From: Candidatus Saccharimonadota bacterium
Lineage (GTDB): Bacteria > Patescibacteriota > Saccharimonadia > Saccharimonadales > Saccharimonadaceae
Direction of reading: 5' to 3'
Length of the DNA stretch: 64,000 bases
Assembly (NCBI GenBank): GCA_017531585.1
Contig: JAFXKT010000002.1
Span: forward strand, 134,203-198,202
Every line of letters starts with the position of its first letter. Positions within the stretch are counted from its first letter, which is position 1. Position numbers and translations under genes: made by a program. Shown one piece after another: positions 50,233 to 58,564 of the stretch. The notes under the pieces are model-generated. The model saw nothing but the letters and a program-made list of their open reading frames with translations. It had not been told where the DNA came from and did no database searches.

Positions 50233-52977
50233 TTACTTAGATTCTTCGGGCTGTTTGACTGTCTGCTTAGCTTTAGTAAAGCAGAAGATTGATACGCCTA
50301 GGCTTGCTGCAAGAATCAAGACATATTTGATAATCCTGTCTCTTGTTTCTGCGTTCTTGACGTTTGCGCTTGCGATAGCGTAATCGGAGAAGCTGGAAGT
50401 CTTGAAAGTAATAGTATGAGTCTTTGCGTCATAAGTTGTAGGGATAATCTCATAAGTGCCATCGTGCTTCTTGTGGACCAAGATTACAGAGTTACCATCA
50501 ACACCTTCTTCTAGAGTAAGCGTGATTGTTGCCTCGTGCGCAAGCTCGCTCATTTCGGCGCCCTGCCAGTAATCGCCCATACCGTTATAGAAGACCTGAT
50601 CAAGGTCGATATCTAGGAAGGTAGAAACATTATAGTTGCCGGCCTGGGTCCGGAATTCTGCTTTCTGTTCGTCTGTCAAATCTGCATCGCCAACGGTAAG
50701 CATTGCTGTACCTTCGGTGATTTCTTCGCCACCAAGAGAGATGGTGCCGGATTTAACTTTCTCGGAAGCAGCATTAACTTCGTCGTCAACCTCTGTAACT
50801 ACTGCGCCAAGGTGAGCGTTACCTTTGCGGATTCCAAAGGTGTATTGCGCGACTGCGCCTGGATCGGTTTCAATTACGTCGTCGCCGCTAATCTTGAAGC
50901 TTGTAACTTGCCAGCCGTATGTCGGCTTTAGGCGAACAGTAATTGTACTGCCTTCTGGAACTACGAGTGAGCCAGTCTTGTGCTCGTCATCGTCATCTGG
51001 CCGATACTCAAAGACGCAGCCTTCCGGGACGTCATCGGTCGCGACATTAAAGAATACATCGTCATTGTCGTCTTCTGTAATATGGCAGAGAACGCTAACG
51101 ACTTCAAGGTTTGAATGGCCAATATATTCGTCATTCTCGGAACCGTCTGGTCTATATTTTTCGTCCTCGGCATTGGTCCAGAGGAAGTTACCAATCTGCT
51201 GATATTCGCCTGGAAGTTCATCGACGTCGACTTCGATGACATAGCCGCCTTCATTATAAGGAACGTTGTCGATAGTGAAGCCTGTCTCCTGATGGTTATA
51301 ATGAGCAAGCCATTCTTGACGATTGGTATAATCGAACGGTATTTGATATGTTGTGCCGTTTACTTTAACACTATTAATATACTTATAGATAAATAGCGTG
51401 TTGAAGCTAATTTCGACAGTATTTACGTCAGCTACCTTATTGTAGACAAAGTTACCGACGGTATACTCACTAGGGCAGACTTCGTCATTGGCACGATCGT
51501 TGTCGCTAACTTCGCATCTTTCCATGCCATCATCAGTAACAGGTTTATTGTTTATGCTGATACGTGCAAGATAGAACGATTTTGCGATACTGGAGTCACC
51601 AATATTACTCTTGATTTTAACGCTAGTCGCTGGGACAGGGTCGCCTTCGTGTTGAGGTTCGTCCTCTCTGCCACCGCCATGTTCGTGCGGTGTTTCAATA
51701 GCAATGTTGATATGGTTAGTATCTGCAGGAATGCCTGCGCCATTAAGCATGAATTGATAATCATTACCAACTTTAGTAACAATTGGAGATCCGCCGAGTC
51801 CTTCTGCACCGCGCAAGAATACCATCATCGTAGAGTCGTCCCACTGACCACCTTCGACGCTAATATAGTAGAAGAAGTCGCTATTCTGGTCGAATGGGGA
51901 CTGGGAGAATTGCTGACTGCAATGAGTCTCGCTATTGTGCTCGTTGCAAGAGACAGTGCCACTAGAAGGAGTAATTATAAATGTCTTGCCGGCAAGGCTT
52001 TCGTCGCGGGAAGTAACCTTAATATAGCTACCGTCCTGAGCTAATAGGGAAACGTTTTCAAACTCAACACTAATATCTTGCTGTGGCTGCGCTTTTTGCA
52101 TAACGCGAATAGTGTAGCTTTCGGCAGGAAGATTTTCTTCGCCTGTAAATGGGAGAGTATAGTTGCCGTTTTCGCAGGCATAGTTGATGCCCCAGCCACC
52201 TTGGGATTCAAGTCTTACGTAGTAATTATCATGAGGACTACTGTTCCCGTCGTAAGCATCCATACATTCGCCGCCAGCAGTAAAACCAAGCCCATTGGCA
52301 AATGCGGTCCTCAAAGCATCGGAATTGCCGTTTTCAAACTCAAAATGAGGATTGTTTGTCGTGTTCCATGCCGTGTTAAAGGTGATGCTGCGGCTGTTTT
52401 GCTCGCCAAACTGGAAAGTAGCGGTCTTGCCGTCCACGCCAAATGAATCGGCAGCGATATTTACGATTACTGGGCCAGACGGATCAGTGTCTGGGCCAGG
52501 GCCCGGCTGGTTTCTCTTTTGGGCTCCAAGTGTAATTCCGCTAATATCAGCAGGAATATCAAAATTGTTATCCGTAGAAAACACCTGAGTTGTTGAATCA
52601 GATGTGCACTGCAAATAATATGGTTGATCTTGATTCCAACCGCCGGCGGACAGAAAAACATCGTACTGGTCGCATATGTTTGTTTCGCCGTTATGGGTAA
52701 GACGAATAGAAATATTGGCTCCAGAAGCATACTCGATGCCATTTGTAGTAAGCGTAGGGCCTTCTCCGAGAGTAAGGGTTAAGGATTCGTTGCCTATGGT
52801 CCATGTGATATCCCTAGTCGTTGTATTTGCTGTCGCATTAGATAGCTCTACAACCCTATCGCCAGTCGCTAAAGCGCCAATAGACATAATGCAGCCCACA
52901 AAAGCAGCAATAGCTACAAGAGAGCAAAAAATACCCAAGGATTTCGTGTCGAGGAACCTTGATAAGATTTTTCTCAT
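50233..52977 (-). CDS. Large exported surface protein, 914 aa
   Basis: It has an N-terminal signal or anchor (LGIFCSLVAIAAFVGCIMSI) and a C-terminal membrane helix (IIKYVLILAASLGVSIFCF) with a charged cytosolic tail. Between them lie beta-rich modules with Cys pairs (QYDVFLSAGGWNQDQPYYLQC and a similar ESQGGWGINYACENG block), so an internal duplication is likely. Pro/Gly-rich and His/Glu-rich linkers (PGPGPDTDPSGP, HEHGGGREDEPQHEGDP) separate them. Before the anchor, TITFKTSSFSDYAIA is a module end common in Gram-positive surface proteins. The probable role is adhesin or surface display. GGGAGA precedes the ATG. Confidence 0.85.
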   Translation of the reverse strand: MRKILSRFLDTKSLGIFCSLVAIAAFVGCIMSIGALATGDRVVELSNATANTTTRDITWTIGNESLTLTLGEGPTLTTNGIEYASGANISIRLTHNGETNICDQYDVFLSAGGWNQDQPYYLQCTSDSTTQVFSTDNNFDIPADISGITLGAQKRNQPGPGPDTDPSGPVIVNIAADSFGVDGKTATFQFGEQNSRSITFNTAWNTTNNPHFEFENGNSDALRTAFANGLGFTAGGECMDAYDGNSSPHDNYYVRLESQGGWGINYACENGNYTLPFTGEENLPAESYTIRVMQKAQPQQDISVEFENVSLLAQDGSYIKVTSRDESLAGKTFIITPSSGTVSCNEHNSETHCSQQFSQSPFDQNSDFFYYISVEGGQWDDSTMMVFLRGAEGLGGSPIVTKVGNDYQFMLNGAGIPADTNHINIAIETPHEHGGGREDEPQHEGDPVPATSVKIKSNIGDSSIAKSFYLARISINNKPVTDDGMERCEVSDNDRANDEVCPSEYTVGNFVYNKVADVNTVEISFNTLFIYKYINSVKVNGTTYQIPFDYTNRQEWLAHYNHQETGFTIDNVPYNEGGYVIEVDVDELPGEYQQIGNFLWTNAEDEKYRPDGSENDEYIGHSNLEVVSVLCHITEDDNDDVFFNVATDDVPEGCVFEYRPDDDDEHKTGSLVVPEGSTITVRLKPTYGWQVTSFKISGDDVIETDPGAVAQYTFGIRKGNAHLGAVVTEVDDEVNAASEKVKSGTISLGGEEITEGTAMLTVGDADLTDEQKAEFRTQAGNYNVSTFLDIDLDQVFYNGMGDYWQGAEMSELAHEATITLTLEEGVDGNSVILVHKKHDGTYEIIPTTYDAKTHTITFKTSSFSDYAIASANVKNAETRDRIIKYVLILAASLGVSIFCFTKAKQTVKQPEESK

Positions 52978-53091
52978 TTATAGTTATCTCCCAATTACTA
53001 ATTATGCTTATTGTATATTGCTTAAGCCAAACGTGTAAAGAACTCAAAAACAGAGGTCAAACCTAAAAAGAATTTTAAAAAAAACATGAAA

Positions 53092-53155
53092 AAATCGCGC
53101 CAACAAATTAGGCGCGCAAGTAAAATCCCCCCGGCGTTTCCGCGAGGGGGGATGG
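53092..53155 (-). terminator. Two tandem terminators
   Basis: On the minus strand, CCCCCCTCGCG pairs with CGCCGGGGGG, followed by ATTTT. Then CGCGCC pairs with GGCGCG, followed by ATTTTTT. Confidence 0.8.
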
Positions 53156-53160
53156 TCGAA

Positions 53161-53661
53161 TTAGGTAAAGGAGACATTGACGACTTTCTTTTCGCACTTG
53201 ACTACAAGACCACCCTTGCTCTCGATAACTTCCCAACCGTCAATGGTTGCGAACTGTTTACGAGGCTTTACGCTGATGTGGCCGGGGGAGAGGAATTTGC
53301 CGCCATTCAGGGCAACGAGTACTCTTGTGGCGACGGCGGTGCTGAAATCTTTGCCTTCAATCTGGTTGGCGGTATTAGCGGCGTCTACGTTCCAATCGTC
53401 GCCCTTAGAATCACGAATTGAGACTTCTCTGTACATGCCGCTAGTTGTGTTGTGCTTATTTGTAAGTACGTGCTTGTAGTAGTTCCAGCCTCTAGGCAGT
53501 AACATCTCTGCAGGGCTGATGCTGCTTACGATATAGTGAGGCCAGCAATCAGTGTTTACTCCAAGATTCTTGTCCTTACTCTTGTTCAGAGCTACAACGG
53601 CGATGATGGTGGCATATGAGTCAAAGTCGCATGTCTTTACCTTTTTAATGTTCAGTCCCAT
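53161..53661 (-). CDS. Hypothetical protein, 166 aa, single-gene unit
   Basis: This is a soluble, beta-rich protein of no family I recognise. The middle contains MLLPRGWNYYKHVLT and REVSIRDSKGDDWN, and the C terminus has basic strands (VVKCEKKVVNVSFT). The start follows a very strong Shine-Dalgarno, GAGGAGG. A consensus-type promoter, a leader of about 75 nt with GGC-TTCA-GCC, and two tandem terminators frame it. The signals predict strong, insulated expression. Confidence 0.73.
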   Translation of the reverse strand: MGLNIKKVKTCDFDSYATIIAVVALNKSKDKNLGVNTDCWPHYIVSSISPAEMLLPRGWNYYKHVLTNKHNTTSGMYREVSIRDSKGDDWNVDAANTANQIEGKDFSTAVATRVLVALNGGKFLSPGHISVKPRKQFATIDGWEVIESKGGLVVKCEKKVVNVSFT

Positions 53662-53741
53662 AGTCGGACCTCCTCAGTAGTATTTGTACAAGCAATTTTT
53701 CGAGGCTGAAGCCAAGACTAAAATGCATTTAGTACACCTAT

Positions 53742-53770
53742 ATGATAGCATAATTACGTCTATTTGTCAA
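53742..53770 (-). promoter_or_regulatory. Promoter of the 166-aa gene
   Basis: Reversed: TTGACA-N17-TATCAT, with TGC before the -10. Confidence 0.8.
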
Positions 53771-53830
53771 TAGGCATAAGCTTATATTCGCTTATAGAAT
53801 AAACATAACCTTGAAAAATATTGCAAAATA

Positions 53831-53839
53831 TGCTATAAT
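53831..53839 (+). promoter_or_regulatory. Extended -10 promoter
   Basis: TGC-TATAAT ends 7 bases before the ATG at 53846; a leaderless mRNA is predicted. Confidence 0.68.
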
Positions 53840-53845
53840 ATAAAC

Positions 53846-54154
53846 ATGAATATTTTGAGATATTTTATCGATCTATATCGTAAAAACCGTCAGCTAGTTT
53901 TGCTTAGCTGGATTTACGGTGCTATCGCTGTTATTTTTGTATTTATCGCCGGCATTTTTGCTTTGATTAACCAAAGCGTCGGTATTGCGCTCCTAATAGT
54001 ACCACTAATAGCAATCTCCGCCTTGTCTGCAAACATTGTAGCTTGGGCGCTCGCTCGCCTAGTCCTAGATAGCTTCAAAGAGAAGTTTGACGAAGATGAA
54101 AAGAGCAGTTCCAAGACCAATCGTAAGTCATCTAAAAGCGTAAAATATAGCTAA
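53846..54154 (+). CDS. Small two-helix membrane protein, 102 aa
   Basis: Two hydrophobic helices (about residues 20-43 and 48-75) are followed by a charged Lys/Ser/Glu tail (SSSKTNRKSSKSVKYS). No family is recognised. It begins an operon: its stop overlaps the start of the TrmH-like gene by one base (TAATG). The -10 placement supports the start. Confidence 0.72.
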   Translation: MNILRYFIDLYRKNRQLVLLSWIYGAIAVIFVFIAGIFALINQSVGIALLIVPLIAISALSANIVAWALARLVLDSFKEKFDEDEKSSSKTNRKSSKSVKYS

Positions 54155-54699
54155 TGGACAAAGAAACAGACACTAGAAATCTGATGGACGAGTATAAGGG
54201 CCTTCCAAACGAGGAGGTCCTTTCTCGCTTGGATAAGAAACGCACCAGTCTTGAAATTGCGATTGAAAACCTCAGTCACGATTTTAATATTGGTACGATT
54301 GTGCGTAATGCCAACGCCTTCAATGTCTCGAAGGTGCATATCTTGGGCAAGCGCAAATATAACCGCCGTGGCGCAATGGTGACAGATAAATATCTCCACA
54401 TCGATCATTTTGCAGAGGTCGAAGATTTTGTAAACGATGCGCACGAGCGTGGCATGAAAATTATTGCTATAGATAATAACCGTCCAGAAAGCAAGCCGCT
54501 CCAAAACGCCACTATCGAGCCAAACTCTATTCTTGTCTTTGGCTCAGAATCTGACGGTATCTCTCAGGAACTCCTAGATAAAGCTGACGCTTGCTTCTAT
54601 ATCGAGCAGCTTGGCTCGACTCGCTCCATCAACGTTGGCTGCGCATCCGCTGTCGCAATGTACGAATTTACGCGCAGATTAGGATATTTTAATGCGTAA
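54154..54699 (+). CDS. TrmH/SpoU-family RNA 2'-O-methyltransferase
   Basis: This 181-aa SPOUT-class enzyme has motif 1 LSHDFNIGTIVRNANAFNV, motif 2 ILVFGSESDGISQELL and motif 3 STRSINVGCASAVAMYEF, all characteristic of 2'-O-ribose methylation of tRNA or rRNA. The target cannot be fixed from sequence. It overlaps the small membrane protein gene by 1 base and the next methyltransferase by 8 bases, so two RNA methylases are co-expressed. Confidence 0.9.
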   Translation: MDKETDTRNLMDEYKGLPNEEVLSRLDKKRTSLEIAIENLSHDFNIGTIVRNANAFNVSKVHILGKRKYNRRGAMVTDKYLHIDHFAEVEDFVNDAHERGMKIIAIDNNRPESKPLQNATIEPNSILVFGSESDGISQELLDKADACFYIEQLGSTRSINVGCASAVAMYEFTRRLGYFNA

Positions 54700-55252
54700 A
54701 CATGAGTTGTCTCAGCATTTTCTTAAAAGTCCAAAACTCGCTCTCTTTTTGATAGGCCATAGCAATATTAAAAAGCGTGACATCGTGATAGATATTGGTG
54801 CCGGCTCCGGCGTAATTACTGCTGCGCTTGCAAAACGCTGCAAAAAGGTTATCGCGGTCGAGACGGATCATGAAACCGCCGAAGCGCTCCGCAAAAACTT
54901 GAAACATCTAGACAACGTCGAGATTGTCGAAAAAGATTTCATGGAATACGAGCTTCCAAAAGAAGAATACAAAGTCTTTGCTAATCCACCATTCCATCTA
55001 AGCTCAAAGATTCTGCATAAGTTAGACGAAGCAAAGAATCCGCCAAAAGCTATATATTTAATATTGCAAAAACAATTCGCTTTGAAGCTTCTGAATAACG
55101 ACCGTCATTATACGTCACAACTTGGTAAACAGCTATATATTAATTACGCGCCAAGAATTCGCTTGCCGATGCGTCCAAATTATTTCACGCCTCCACCAGC
55201 CGTGCCAACGGTTCTTCTAGAACTAAAACGTCGTGAAAATTTGCCAGAATAG
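54692..55252 (+). CDS. KsgA/Erm-family rRNA adenine N6-methyltransferase, short
   Basis: This is a 186-aa methyltransferase. It has the family start LSQHFL, the SAM motif VIDIGAGSGVITAAL and the catalytic motif ANPPFHLSSKIL. KsgA usually has N-L-P-Y here; NPPF resembles that of some Erm-like 23S methylases. The protein is far shorter than KsgA (about 260-270 aa), lacking most of the C-terminal helical domain. It may therefore be an Erm-type or a minimal KsgA. A terminator with a nested promoter follows. Confidence 0.8.
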   Translation: MRKHELSQHFLKSPKLALFLIGHSNIKKRDIVIDIGAGSGVITAALAKRCKKVIAVETDHETAEALRKNLKHLDNVEIVEKDFMEYELPKEEYKVFANPPFHLSSKILHKLDEAKNPPKAIYLILQKQFALKLLNNDRHYTSQLGKQLYINYAPRIRLPMRPNYFTPPPAVPTVLLELKRRENLPE

Positions 55253-55274
55253 CGTTAGCGCGATATTGCAAACT

Positions 55275-55320
55275 GCTCCCGCTTAAACTATAATTTATTT
55301 AGTTAATACGGGAGCTTTTT
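55275..55320 (+). terminator. Terminator with a promoter in its loop
   Basis: GCTCCCG (55275-55281) pairs with CGGGAGC (55309-55315), extended by TTAAACTA/TAGTTAA, followed by TTTTT. A -10 TATAAT (55289-55294) sits inside, with predicted start near 55301. The GGGAG of the 3' arm also acts as Shine-Dalgarno for GTG 55324. Confidence 0.7.
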
Positions 55321-55323
55321 AGA

Positions 55324-55932
55324 GTGAAAACAGATAAGAGAAAGTATATTGAAAGCCACTGGCTAGTTTTTGGTATCAAAGGCGCAATCGGTCTTGTTGC
55401 TGGTCTTTGTCTTATGCTTACAACTAAAACCGACACGAGCTATCTAACTACAATCGTTGGCATTACGATGCTCGCTTTTGCGATTACGGAAATTATGAAC
55501 ACGATCAATCGCAAGAAGTTGCAGCGCAACTGGGGCTTCTCGCTTGCTATTGGCCTAGCGGAATTCTTTATCGCACTATGTCTACTATTTACAATTAATC
55601 TATTTAGCAACGAAGGCTGGAATATCGCGCTCCGCATCCCACTTCTATCTGTATATACTTGTATTGCTTCGATTCTTTCTGTCTTCATTGGCTTCACATG
55701 CTTCGAGGATAAGACCGACCGCTTTATGTGGATTGTTATGGGTATGATTGGCTGTGTGCTTGGTTTAGTTATGCTTGCCGGTAGCGGCTTGTCCGAAACT
55801 ACTCATATTCAGCTCTTCGGCACTTATCTTCTCGTAAAAGGTCTCACTGATCTTATTTTTGGCATTCATTCTAGGAACGAGCTTCTCGAAAAAGCAGCCG
55901 CAAGGTCTAATAAAGCGAAAGGCAAAAAATAA
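55324..55932 (+). CDS. Six-helix membrane protein (DUF308/HdeD-like)
   Basis: This is a 202-aa protein with about six evenly spaced hydrophobic helices in paired repeats, with the pattern GLVAGLCLML near the start and MIGCVLGLVMLAG later, similar to HdeD/DUF308 proteins. It ends with a Lys/Ala-rich cytosolic tail. The GTG start is fixed by GGGAG 9 bases upstream. It overlaps the following Mur-ligase-like gene by one base. Function is unknown; relatives are linked to acid or membrane stress. Confidence 0.7.
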   Translation: MKTDKRKYIESHWLVFGIKGAIGLVAGLCLMLTTKTDTSYLTTIVGITMLAFAITEIMNTINRKKLQRNWGFSLAIGLAEFFIALCLLFTINLFSNEGWNIALRIPLLSVYTCIASILSVFIGFTCFEDKTDRFMWIVMGMIGCVLGLVMLAGSGLSETTHIQLFGTYLLVKGLTDLIFGIHSRNELLEKAAARSNKAKGKK

Positions 55933-56882
55933 TGCTTTTTGGCTTAGGTAAACCAGCTCTAGTAAAGTATCTCGAAAAGAACCCAAATGTTCATCTTGTT
56001 GTGGTCGCGGGCTCTTATGGTCGCAAGTCTGCAATCCGTGCGCTTGGTATGATTTTGAGCCAAGAATTCAAAGTGAGCTTTGGTCTAAATAAGGGCGAAG
56101 TTCCAGAGATTATTCTTTTGGACTATGAGTCTGCTGTAAAATTTCCAGATGTAAAGCCAGATATCGTAGCTGTTACTGCCTGCAAGAATAGTGACGAAGC
56201 GCAGAGGTATTTTGCGCTCGCTAATAAGGCGAAGGCCGTCATTGTAAACCATAATGACGTGCCAAAAGAATTCATGCAGTATCTGACCAATCAGAATCTT
56301 GCGACTTATGGTGACGAGCTTCCTGCAAACTATTATTTCGAGGATACTGATCACGAAATCGATGGTCAGGCTGGAGATATTGTAAATATTGACGGGGAGC
56401 ATATCCCGATTAAAATCAAGATTCTAGGCGAACATAACGTCCGTCCGATTTTGATGGCCTGCGCAGTTGGTAGATTCTTTGGCATGAGCCGCGAAAAGAT
56501 CCTCGAAGGAATCGATGCTATTACGCCGCTTCATGGCCGCATGTCGCCAGCGAAGGGTATTATGGGTTCGTATATAATCGACGACAGTGCCGATGGTACG
56601 CCAACTTCCGTATATTATGGCCTTCGTGCAATCTATGCTATTCAAGCTCCATCTCGTATTATTGTGACTGATGATGAAAGCAAGCTAAAGAATATGAGCC
56701 TGGAGCTTATGTCTGAGGCTTTGATTCTAACCGATCATAAACCAGAACAAGACAAGCCAAAGTTCCGCTATTTTACGGACAGAATGGAACTAATCCATTA
56801 TCTCGGATCGCGCATGGAAGAAAACGGAATCGTGTTGCTTGAAATTCCGCTTCCAGAAATAATTGAAGAATACTTGTGGTAA
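55932..56882 (+). CDS. Mur-ligase-like protein with altered P-loop
   Basis: This is a 316-aa protein. The central and C-terminal Mur ligase pattern is clear: ILGEHNVRPILMACAVG, then LHGRMSPAKG and IIDDSADGTPTSV (compare G-x-HNxxN and DDxYNANPxS of MurF). The N-terminal ATP loop, however, reads AGSYGRKSA where active ligases have GTNGKTT-like sequence, so the essential Lys is replaced by Arg. It is also shorter than MurF (about 450 aa). It may be a degenerate ligase, a regulator, or a specialised amide ligase. It lies directly upstream of parA. Confidence 0.72.
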   Translation: MLFGLGKPALVKYLEKNPNVHLVVVAGSYGRKSAIRALGMILSQEFKVSFGLNKGEVPEIILLDYESAVKFPDVKPDIVAVTACKNSDEAQRYFALANKAKAVIVNHNDVPKEFMQYLTNQNLATYGDELPANYYFEDTDHEIDGQAGDIVNIDGEHIPIKIKILGEHNVRPILMACAVGRFFGMSREKILEGIDAITPLHGRMSPAKGIMGSYIIDDSADGTPTSVYYGLRAIYAIQAPSRIIVTDDESKLKNMSLELMSEALILTDHKPEQDKPKFRYFTDRMELIHYLGSRMEENGIVLLEIPLPEIIEEYLW

Positions 56883-56885
56883 AAT
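56877..56885 (+). promoter_or_regulatory. Extended -10 promoter of parAB
   Basis: TGG-TAAAAT lies across the preceding stop codon and ends 11 bases before the parA ATG. Confidence 0.55.
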
Positions 56886-56895
56886 AGGAATATAT

Positions 56896-57666
56896 ATGGC
56901 TCAGGTGATTACGGTTACAAACCAAAAAGGAGGTGTTGGTAAAACCACGACTACTGTAAACGTCGCGTATTTTCTTGCTAAAGCAGGCCATCCTACTCTT
57001 GTTATTGATTACGACCCACAGGGCAATGCTAGCACTGGTCTAGGCATCGAAATTAATGACCTGGACAAAACTATGTGTGAAGTAATGCTCGGCGAAGCAT
57101 CGCTTAACGACATTACGATTCAGTTCGAAAAGCAGAAGAATCTTTTTGTTGCACCAACCGTCCCAGAGCTTGCAAACGTTGAACAGGAAATCGTCAACCA
57201 GAAAGGTAAGTTTGTTCTTCTTCGTAACGCGATTGCCGAAGTAGAAGACAAATACGAGTACATCCTTATCGATAGCGCTCCGAGTTTGTCTTTGCTTACT
57301 GTCAATGCAATGGTTGCCGCGGATTGGCTACTTCTTCCAGTTCAGACAGAATTCTATGCGCTTCAGGGTGTCGCTCAGCTTCTTGAAAGTATGAACCTTG
57401 TAAAGCGTGGTATGAACAAAGATCTTAAGCTCCTTGGCGTCCTAGCTACTATGTATGACAAACGAACGGCTTTAAGCTCTCAGGTTCTTGCCGAAACGAA
57501 AAAATACTTCAAGAACAAGGTATTTGATACGGTTATTCCGCGCAGTGTTCGCATTGCAGAAGCACCAAGCCATGGTTTACCAATTGGAGCATACGATAGG
57601 TTTAATAAAGGTTCTAAGGCGTACAAGTCCTTAGTTGAAGAAATTTTGGAGCGTACAAATGGCTAG
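56896..57666 (+). CDS. parA: Chromosome partitioning ATPase ParA/Soj
   Basis: This 256-aa deviant Walker ATPase moves ParB-parS complexes along the nucleoid. The deviant Walker A NQKGGVGKTTTTVN (residues 8-21) contains the signature Lys, and VIDYDPQGNASTGLG and LIDSAPSLSLLT supply Walker A' and B. Length is typical of the chromosomal form. The ATG at 56896 is preferred to TTG at 56863, which lies ahead of the promoter. It overlaps parB by 8 bases. Confidence 0.95.
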   Translation: MAQVITVTNQKGGVGKTTTTVNVAYFLAKAGHPTLVIDYDPQGNASTGLGIEINDLDKTMCEVMLGEASLNDITIQFEKQKNLFVAPTVPELANVEQEIVNQKGKFVLLRNAIAEVEDKYEYILIDSAPSLSLLTVNAMVAADWLLLPVQTEFYALQGVAQLLESMNLVKRGMNKDLKLLGVLATMYDKRTALSSQVLAETKKYFKNKVFDTVIPRSVRIAEAPSHGLPIGAYDRFNKGSKAYKSLVEEILERTNG

Positions 57667-58564
57667 AGGATTAGGTAGAGGATTTGCGTCTTTGATTCCA
57701 ACAGATGTAATTGACGAAGAATTTGACCCAACAGCGAACGAAGATAAGGAATCGAGTCAGCTCAAAGAGCTCAAGATTTCGGATATTCAACCAGATATTG
57801 ATCAGCCACGCCGCGAATTTGGTCAGGAAGAGTTGCAGTCGCTTGCAATTTCTATTAAGACTCATGGTCTTATTCAGCCAATTGTTGTGACGAAGGAAGG
57901 CTCTAAGTATCAGATTGTTGCTGGCGAGCGCCGCTGGCGTGCCGCACAGATTGCCGGCCTAGAAAAGATTCCGGCAATTGTTCGTACTATGGATGCTCAG
58001 AATCGTCTCGAAGCTTCTCTTATCGAGAATGTTCAGCGCGAAGACCTAAATGCAATTGAGACCGCAACCGCTTATGCAAAGCTAAAAGACCAGTTCAATA
58101 TGACAACTACCGAAATGGCTCACCGTATTGGTAAGAGTGTTCCGGCAGTTACGAACACGATGCGTCTTCTTGGCTTGCCAGATGAAGCGAAGCGTGCGAT
58201 GATAGATTATAAGCTCACCGAGGGTCAAATGAGGCCTCTTATTAAGGCTACCCCGGAAGAGATTAGGGAAGTGTTACCATACATTATCAACGAGCACTGG
58301 AGTGCCAGGAAAGTTGAGCAGTACATGGTTACGGTGCGCGCCAGAAATAAGGCCGCTGCCGAACAAGCCGAAGCGGCTAAGGCTGCCAGCGAGGAAGACC
58401 TCGATCCTGTAAGTATCGCCAGTGAAAAACGTGCTGAGAGTATCAGCGCAAAGCTTGGCGTAAAAGTCAAAGTCCACACAAGTACGCGTGGATCGGGTAA
58501 CATTACGCTTAGATTTAAAGACGAAAGGGAGTTCGAGAGACTATGTACGATACTAACGACTTAA
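57659..58564 (+). CDS. parB: Chromosome partitioning protein ParB
   Basis: This 301-aa CTPase clamp loads at parS. It begins with ARGLGRGFASLIP, has the CTP-binding boxes IQPDIDQPRREF, AGERRWRAAQIAG and ENVQREDLNAIE, and the HTH region TTTEMAHRIGKSVPAVTNTMRLL. The C-terminal third carries an Ala/Glu-rich linker. GGAG 8 bases before the ATG sets the start. No parS-like TGTTTCACGTGAAACA was seen in the window. Its end overlaps frr by 22 bases. Confidence 0.95.
   Translation: MARGLGRGFASLIPTDVIDEEFDPTANEDKESSQLKELKISDIQPDIDQPRREFGQEELQSLAISIKTHGLIQPIVVTKEGSKYQIVAGERRWRAAQIAGLEKIPAIVRTMDAQNRLEASLIENVQREDLNAIETATAYAKLKDQFNMTTTEMAHRIGKSVPAVTNTMRLLGLPDEAKRAMIDYKLTEGQMRPLIKATPEEIREVLPYIINEHWSARKVEQYMVTVRARNKAAAEQAEAAKAASEEDLDPVSIASEKRAESISAKLGVKVKVHTSTRGSGNITLRFKDEREFERLCTILTT

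Noticed and set aside
50141-50383. 80-aa plus-strand frame over the end of the 914-aa gene
   Set aside because: It is antisense to a well-supported gene, starts beyond a promoter of the opposite strand and lacks a ribosome site.
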